Source of the DNA: Clostridium sp. BJN0013
GTDB taxonomy: Bacteria; Bacillota; Clostridia; Clostridiales; Clostridiaceae
DNA: 64,000 nucleotides
NCBI RefSeq assembly: GCF_040939125.1
Contig: NZ_CP162495.1
Span: 124,001 to 188,000, forward strand
Direction of reading: 5' to 3'
Positions 54,226 through 64,000 of this stretch are shown here, one piece after another. A program made the position numbers and the translations under genes. The notes beneath the pieces were generated by a model. It did no database searches. It had not been told where the DNA came from and saw only the letters and a program-made list of their open reading frames with translations. Positions within the stretch are counted from its first letter, which is position 1; each line of letters starts with the position of its first letter.

Positions 54226-55473
54226 ATGATAACTTTAAAGGCATTTAAAGCACTAAGACCTAGAGAAGATATAGTTCAAAAGGTTGCTGAACTTCCCTAT
54301 GATGTTATGAATAGCAAAGAGGCAAAAGAAATTGCAAAAGATAATAAATATTCTTTTCTACATGTAGATAAAGCAGAAATTGATTTAGATGAAAATATAA
54401 ATTTATATGATAGGGAAGTTTATATAAAAGCTAATGAAAATTTACAAAATATGATAGATAACAAGATATTAATACAAGATAAAAAAGAAAATCTATATAT
54501 TTATAGATTAATTATGAATGGAAAAAGTCAGGTTGGTATAGTAGCATGTACATCTATAGATGACTACATTAATAATAAAATAAAAAAACATGAGTATACG
54601 AGAAAAGATAAGGAACAAGATAGAATAAATCATGTAGATTTTTGTAATGCAAATACTGGGCCTATATTTTTAACTTACAAATATAATGATAAAATTGATG
54701 AACTGGTAAACACTTGGATACAAAAAGATCCCATTTATGATTTTACAGCAGAGGATGGAGTTAAAAATACTGTATGGGTTATAGATGATAATAAAACAAT
54801 AAATGATATTTGTAGTTTATTTAAAGATGTAGATAGTTTGTATATAGCAGATGGACATCATAGGGCAGCTTCAGCAGTGAAAGTCGGACTTAAAAGAAGA
54901 GAAGAAAATCCAAATTATTCAGGAAATGAGGAGTTTAATTTTTTCCTATCGGTAATTTTTCCACACTCACACTTAAATATTATAGATTACAATAGAATCG
55001 TTAAAGATTTAAATGGTCTTTCTAATGAAGAATATATGAATAAAGTTTTAGAGAATTTTAATATAAATATATGTGAGGAACAAGGACCCTATAAACCTTC
55101 TTCTAAACATAATTATGGAATGTATTTAAATGGCAGGTGGTATAGACTTACTGCTAAAGAAGGAATTTATGATCCTCTTGATCCTGTTGGAAGATTAGAT
55201 GTATCTATTCTTCAAAATAATTTATTAGCTCCAATTTTAGGCATAAAGGATCCACGTACAGATAATAGAATTGATTTTGTAGGTGGAATAAGAGGACTCA
55301 AGGAGTTAGAAAGTAGAATAGACGAGAAAAACACAGGTGTTGCATTTTCCATGTATCCTACTACATTAGAAGATTTAATGAATATTGCAGATGCTGGGAA
55401 AGTAATGCCTCCTAAATCTACTTGGTTTGAACCAAAACTTAGAAGTGGTCTGTTCATTCACAAGTTAAAATAG
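54226..55473 (+). CDS. DUF1015 family protein of the serine operon
   Basis: A 415-residue protein matching DUF1015. It starts FKALRPREDIVQKVAELPYD and contains YIADGHHRAASA near residue 210, a motif that resembles the DGHHR of ParB-like serine kinases (SerK, SbnI). It follows serA by 22 bases in a T-box-controlled operon, and no serB-type phosphatase is present here. A role in the phosphoserine-serine step is therefore a fair inference but not shown. Ribosome site AAAGGAGAAAGAG. Confidence 0.88.
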   Translation: MITLKAFKALRPREDIVQKVAELPYDVMNSKEAKEIAKDNKYSFLHVDKAEIDLDENINLYDREVYIKANENLQNMIDNKILIQDKKENLYIYRLIMNGKSQVGIVACTSIDDYINNKIKKHEYTRKDKEQDRINHVDFCNANTGPIFLTYKYNDKIDELVNTWIQKDPIYDFTAEDGVKNTVWVIDDNKTINDICSLFKDVDSLYIADGHHRAASAVKVGLKRREENPNYSGNEEFNFFLSVIFPHSHLNIIDYNRIVKDLNGLSNEEYMNKVLENFNINICEEQGPYKPSSKHNYGMYLNGRWYRLTAKEGIYDPLDPVGRLDVSILQNNLLAPILGIKDPRTDNRIDFVGGIRGLKELESRIDEKNTGVAFSMYPTTLEDLMNIADAGKVMPPKSTWFEPKLRSGLFIHKLK

Positions 55474-55589
55474 TTGCTTAATTATTGTATTTAACATATA
55501 GATGTAAAGATATAAAAATTTATTTTAAAATAAATCTTTATATCTTTTAGTGTTTTTTGTAATATATCTAATGTAAGTCAATAAATTTT

Positions 55590-55695
55590 TAAGTTTGATA
55601 CAAGACTTTAAGTATCAGAACAAGGGTCTTGGTAGTATCAATTACACACACTTCGAAGAAGATGGGGATGTTAGCCAACTTGACCTCTTATATAA
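55590..55695 (+). repeat. Dispersed structured repeat, divergent copy E
   Basis: The first stem has a new sequence (CAAGAC/GTCTTG), but the second half keeps CTTCGAAGAAGATGGGGATG and TTAGC, as in copies B and D. The final GCCTTCGGATAAA has decayed. It lies downstream of the serine operon. Confidence 0.5.
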
Positions 55696-55895
55696 ACATA
55701 TCCTTGTGTATCTTTATGTAAAAAATATAGAAATAAATAAAATATATGAGATATAATAAGATAATCTTATAATTTTGCCGTGAAAGTGAATTTTTATATG
55801 TAAGGCTATGATATAATAACCTTCGTCGTGTCAGCAGTACCTAAAAACAAGTAAATCAACAAATTTAATTAATATAAAGAAATAATAAAAAAGTA

Positions 55896-55924
55896 TTGAC
55901 AAAGGGAAAATGAGATGATATACT
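55896..55924 (+). promoter_or_regulatory. rRNA operon promoter
   Basis: TTGACA (55896) and TATACT (55919) with a 17-base spacer, about 180 bases before mature 16S rRNA. Confidence 0.85.
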
Positions 55925-55968
55925 ATAAAAGCTGTCTGGGAAAACAGGCGGCAGTAAAGATTAGATAT

Positions 55969-55991
55969 GATCCTTGAAAATTAAACAGAAT
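55969..55991 (+). other. 16S processing stalk, 5' strand
   Basis: GATCCTTGAAAATTAAACAG and the next three bases are complementary to 57680-57702 beyond the 3' end of 16S, forming the RNase III stem of the precursor. Confidence 0.85.
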
Positions 55992-56101
55992 GAAGAACAT
56001 AGGTAAACTTATTTATTAAAGAATAAACCAGCAATTCTTTTGAGCTGCGAGAGCAGTAGAGGAAGTAATTTCGTAAAGTAAGAAATGAGTCAAAAACTTT
56101 T

Positions 56102-61012
<4,911 letters not shown>

Positions 61013-61069
61013 AATAATATTTACTGTGCAATTTTGAGGGGATAAAACTCCTGAACAAAAGAATAGAAA

Positions 61070-61186
61070 TCTGGTGGCAATAACGTGGAGGCAACACCCC
61101 TTACCATTTCGAACAGGAAGGTTAAGTTCCACAGTGCCCATGGTACTGCAGGGGAGGCCCTGTGGGAGAGCAGGTCGCTGCCGGAT
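61070..61186 (+). rRNA. rrf: 5S ribosomal RNA
   Basis: About 117 nt starting TCTGGTGGCAATAACGTGGA, with the conserved CCATTTCGAACAGGAAGGTT and closing strand GCTGCCGGAT pairing with the start. Confidence 0.95.
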
Positions 61187-61193
61187 ATGTTTT

Positions 61194-61269
61194 GGTTCAC
61201 TAGCTCAGTTGGTAGAGCACATGACTTTTAATCATGTTGTCCGGGGTTCGATTCCCCGGTGAGCCACCA
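61194..61269 (+). tRNA. tRNA-Lys (anticodon TTT)
   Basis: A 76-nt tRNA with acceptor GGTTCAC/GTGAGCC, anticodon loop CTTTTAA, T loop GTTCGATTC and encoded CCA, eight bases after 5S. It is cotranscribed with the rRNA genes; a T-rich hairpin (GAAGCATAT/ATATGCTTC, 61278-61301) follows as terminator. Confidence 0.97.
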
Positions 61270-61456
61270 ATAGGGAAAGGAAGCATATTATTGATATGCT
61301 TCCTTATTTATTTAAAAAATAAATATTATATTTAAAATCCATTATTATATTCCAATAATAGAAAAACTTTCATTGTAGTTATGTTATAATTAAAGTAATC
61401 CATAATTATTAGATGAAACACAATTAAATTATTAATATATTTGATTGGAGGTAAAT

Positions 61457-62488
61457 ATGAAGGATTTAGACTTTTTTAGAACAATATGTGAAGCTCATGC
61501 GCCAAGTGGAAGAGAAGATTGGCTGTATTCTATTATAGAGGATAATTTTAAGGAATTTGGAGAGACAACTATAACTAAATTAAATAACATGTATATACAT
61601 AAGAGAGGTACAACTTCTAGTAAATTAATGATAATGTCTCATGCAGATGAAGTCTTTTTGATGGTAAAAGAAATTTCTAAGGATGGATTTATAAAATTTG
61701 AAGGATTTGGAATAGATGCAAAAAGTCTTGTTTCTCAAGAAGTTATCATTCATGGAAGAGAAAATATATCTGGAATTGTAGCATTAAAATATAATTATAA
61801 TGATAAAGAGAAAAACAAAGTTTCCATGGAAAATTTATATATAGAAACTGGACTTAGTAGAGAAAGATTAAAAGACATAGTTGGATTAGGAGATTATATT
61901 ACATTGGATAGAAAGATGGTACGGCTTTTGAATAATAATGTAAGTTGTAAATCAATAGATAATAGAGCTAGCATTTTTGCTATGTATATTTGTGCAGAAG
62001 AACTTAAAAATGTAAATTCAGATCTGGGTGTCTATTTTGTATGTTCATGTCAGGAAGAAGTAGGGCATAGGGGAGCCAAAATGGTAAGTTATGATATTAA
62101 ACCCGATATAGGTATAGCGCTTGATGTAACCTTCGACAGTGGAATGTTAGGAGATAGCAATAGAGAAAACAAGCTAGGGAAAGGGCCAGTTATATGCATA
62201 GGACCTAATATACATACTAAAATTAGAAATAGATTAATACAAACAGCAGATAAGTACAATATCCCTTATCAGGTTGAAGTAGAACCAGGAAATACAGGAA
62301 CAGATGCTTGGGATATTCAAACTTCCGTAGGTGGAATAGCTACAATTCTTATATCCATTCCTATAAGATATATGCATACTTCTGTAGAAGTAGTTAATTT
62401 AGAAGATATAAGAAATACAGGAAGACTGTTAGCAAGATTTATTCAGGAATTAAAAGAGAGTGAATTGGAGGGACTATTTTGTTTTTAG
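61457..62488 (+). CDS. M42 family metallopeptidase (intact)
   Basis: A 343-residue TET-type aminopeptidase/glucanase-family enzyme. All metal and catalytic motifs are there: SHADE (His and Asp), SIDNRAS (bridging Asp), CQEEVGHRG (catalytic Glu and metal Glu), ALDVTFDSG (Asp) and RYMHTSVEV (His). Such enzymes form dodecamers that trim peptides from the N-terminus in the cytoplasm. The start at 61457 follows GGAGGTAAAT; an in-frame TTG at 61445 would overlap that site. It overlaps the next gene by 10 bases. Confidence 0.93.
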   Translation: MKDLDFFRTICEAHAPSGREDWLYSIIEDNFKEFGETTITKLNNMYIHKRGTTSSKLMIMSHADEVFLMVKEISKDGFIKFEGFGIDAKSLVSQEVIIHGRENISGIVALKYNYNDKEKNKVSMENLYIETGLSRERLKDIVGLGDYITLDRKMVRLLNNNVSCKSIDNRASIFAMYICAEELKNVNSDLGVYFVCSCQEEVGHRGAKMVSYDIKPDIGIALDVTFDSGMLGDSNRENKLGKGPVICIGPNIHTKIRNRLIQTADKYNIPYQVEVEPGNTGTDAWDIQTSVGGIATILISIPIRYMHTSVEVVNLEDIRNTGRLLARFIQELKESELEGLFCF

Positions 62489-63495
62489 AAAAACTTTGTA
62501 ATTCTATAGGGCCTTCAGGATATGAAGATCAGATTAGAAATGTAATAAAAGATGAACTAAGTACTTTTAATGACAATATACTTGTAGATAGAATGGGAAA
62601 TATTATAGTTAATAAGGATAAACAAGATAATTCTTCACCTAAAATAATGGTGATTTCTCATATGGATGAAGCAGGGCTTATAATAACTGCATATAATAAA
62701 GATGGAACATTAAAATTTTCAACATTAGGAGATATAGATAAAAATTCACTTCCCTGTAAAACTGTTTTAATTGGAAATAAAAAAATACCTGGAGTTATTG
62801 GAATAAAGCCAATACATGTTCAGAGTAAGAAGGAAAGAAATGAAGACATATCCTATGAAAGTATGTGTATAGATATAGGTGCTTTTTCTGAAGATGAATG
62901 CAGGAAGGTTGTATCATTAGGTGATTTTGTAATATTTAATAGTGAATTTTCTAGTTTTGGAGATAATCTTTTAAAAGGAAAAGCTCTAGATAATAGAATA
63001 GGATGTTCTGTACTTTTAGAGTTATTAAAAGAAGATTTAAATTGTAATTTGTATGGTGTATTTAATGTTCAAGGAAATATAGATCAAAGAGGTATTTATG
63101 CAGCTGCTTACAATGTTGATCCAGATTTAGTTATAATTTTAGATACCATAAATAGTATAGATTATATGGAAATTCCTAGTTATTTCAGAACAAGTAAATT
63201 AAGAGAAGGTCCTGTGATACCTTTTAAAGGGGGACAATGTATATTTGATAGAGACATTGTAGAATCTATAAGGAATAAGGCAGATGATATAGGTATACCA
63301 TATCAAAAAATTGGGAATACCCAGGGAGAAGGAGAACTTAAAGCAGCTTATCTCACTACTAGTAATTGTAAAACAGCATCAATATTATTACCATGCAGAT
63401 ATATGAATTCTAATATTTCTGTATGTAGTTTAGCCGATTATGATAACACTTTAATCTTGTTAAAAAGTTATTTAGAGGACTATAGTATCAAGTAA
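62479..63495 (+). CDS. M42 family paralogue lacking catalytic residues
   Basis: A 338-residue M42 fold protein with a TTG start (GGAGGGACTATTTTG). It keeps SHMDEAG and ALDNRIG, but the QEExGxRG motif has become QGNIDQRG (both Glu lost), and the last His of RYMHTxxE has become Asn (RYMNSNISV). It should therefore not be an active peptidase of the usual kind. It overlaps the intact gene and probably joins the same mixed complex as a structural or regulatory subunit. It is not decayed: the frame is full length. Confidence 0.85.
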   Translation: MFLEKLCNSIGPSGYEDQIRNVIKDELSTFNDNILVDRMGNIIVNKDKQDNSSPKIMVISHMDEAGLIITAYNKDGTLKFSTLGDIDKNSLPCKTVLIGNKKIPGVIGIKPIHVQSKKERNEDISYESMCIDIGAFSEDECRKVVSLGDFVIFNSEFSSFGDNLLKGKALDNRIGCSVLLELLKEDLNCNLYGVFNVQGNIDQRGIYAAAYNVDPDLVIILDTINSIDYMEIPSYFRTSKLREGPVIPFKGGQCIFDRDIVESIRNKADDIGIPYQKIGNTQGEGELKAAYLTTSNCKTASILLPCRYMNSNISVCSLADYDNTLILLKSYLEDYSIK

Positions 63496-63637
63496 TTCAG
63501 AGGTTCAGGAGGAGTTTGTTCATAAGGAATATTTTTCTTTATTTGAACCTTAGAAGAAATTATAAAGTGGAATAGATTCTCCACTTTGAAGAAGTTTGAA
63601 AAAGCTGGGGTTTAGCTGACTGTCTCCTTCGGACAAA
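63486..63637 (+). repeat. Dispersed structured repeat, copy C
   Basis: It starts GTATCAAGTAATTCAGAGGT inside the last codons of the second M42 gene and runs into the space before the third. The first stem keeps GGTTCA/TGAACC, and there is an internal CCACTTT (AAAGTGG/CCACTTT stem). The end is GCTGGGGTTTAGCTGAC and CTCCTTCGGACAAA. Confidence 0.8.
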
Positions 63638-63665
63638 TATTTAGAATATATAAGGGGTGAAAATT

Positions 63666-64000
63666 ATGGATAAGCTTTTGTTAAAATTAATTAATTCTTT
63701 TGGGATTAGTGGCAAAGAAGATGAAATTAGACAAGTGATAAAAGAGAATTTAAAGGAATCTGATCATGATATACATGAAGATAATATAGGTAATATATTA
63801 GTGAAAGTGGGAACTGGTAAAAGTAAAGTTATGATATGTTCTAATATGGATTCAGTGGGATTTATAGTTAATGATATAGAAGAAAATGGAATGATAAAAG
63901 TAGATAATATAGGGGAGTTCAATGTTCAGGATATATCACATAGTTTTATAAGATTTCATAACGGCACATTAGGTAAAGTATGTACATGCTCAAAGGGTGT
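63666..64000 (+). CDS. Third M42 family paralogue (partial, runs off window)
   Basis: Ribosome site AAGGGGTGAAAATT, then 111 codons starting MDKLLLKLINSFGISGKEDE. The family fold is clear (INSFGISGKE; ENGMIKVDNIG), but the first metal motif is CSNMDSVG instead of SHMDEVG: the His ligand is Asn and the Glu is Ser. This copy thus also appears impaired, as far as its first third shows. Confidence 0.82.
   Translation, partial: MDKLLLKLINSFGISGKEDEIRQVIKENLKESDHDIHEDNIGNILVKVGTGKSKVMICSNMDSVGFIVNDIEENGMIKVDNIGEFNVQDISHSFIRFHNGTLGKVCTCSKG

Overview
The window looks like the chromosome of a low-GC anaerobic Firmicute of the genus Clostridium (sensu stricto). The evidence is the AT-rich genes, the clostridial order dnaX-ybaB-recR-DUF2508-bofA, a Bacillus-type SRP RNA, the [FeFe]-hydrogenase maturase hydG, T-box control of serine biosynthesis and the clostridial style of the 16S/23S rRNA. 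I cannot name the species from the sequence alone.

Region 1 (1 to about 20,030) is the right-hand part of an integrative and conjugative element of the Tn1549 type. It has visibly higher GC than its surroundings and all its genes are on the minus strand. Read in the direction of transcription (right to left) it carries a small unknown gene, a RepA_N initiator, DUF5348, PcfB, the VirD4 coupling ATPase, Maff2, a VirB6-like membrane protein, PrgI, the VirB4 ATPase, a DNA methyltransferase, a Schlafen-type AlbA_2 cargo gene, a CHAP-domain cell-wall hydrolase, DUF4315, DUF4366, a small Cys protein, two AT-rich cargo genes, topoisomerase III and a large ArdA-ArdC-YodL anti-restriction protein cut by the window edge. 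The element ends at a 3' half of a tRNA-Ser(CGA) gene. Relaxase and integrase are not in the window.

Region 2 (20.1 to 43.9 kb) is accessory DNA made of layered wreckage. It has prophage lysis-module remnants, one of them with an endolysin split by a truncated group II intron. It also has a candidate type I toxin-antitoxin pair beside a 22-repeat CRISPR array with no cas genes in view, an IS3 element that itself carries a complete group II intron inside its transposase gene, and IS4 and ISAs1 relics. The apparently intact host genes are an alpha/beta hydrolase, a four-helix copper-binding protein, a PAS-GGDEF-HD-GYP cyclic-di-GMP protein and hydG. An NhaC-type antiporter and a methyltransferase are broken.

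Region 3 (43.9 to 55.5 kb) is core chromosome: tRNA-Ser(GGA), SRP RNA, dnaX, ybaB, recR, DUF2508, bofA, sfsA, a NUDIX hydrolase, a barrel protein and a flavodoxin-ferredoxin. Then comes a serine operon (aminotransferase, serA, DUF1015) behind two tandem T-boxes. Both T-boxes carry a UCC specifier, which is read by the tRNA-Ser(GGA) encoded 8 kb upstream.

Region 4 (55.5 to 64 kb) is a 16S-23S-5S-tRNA-Lys operon with visible promoter and RNase III processing stems. It is followed by three tandem M42-family aminopeptidase genes, of which only the first keeps all metal and catalytic residues. A dispersed structured repeat of about 150 bp occurs in four or five copies through regions 2 to 4, always in the same orientation.
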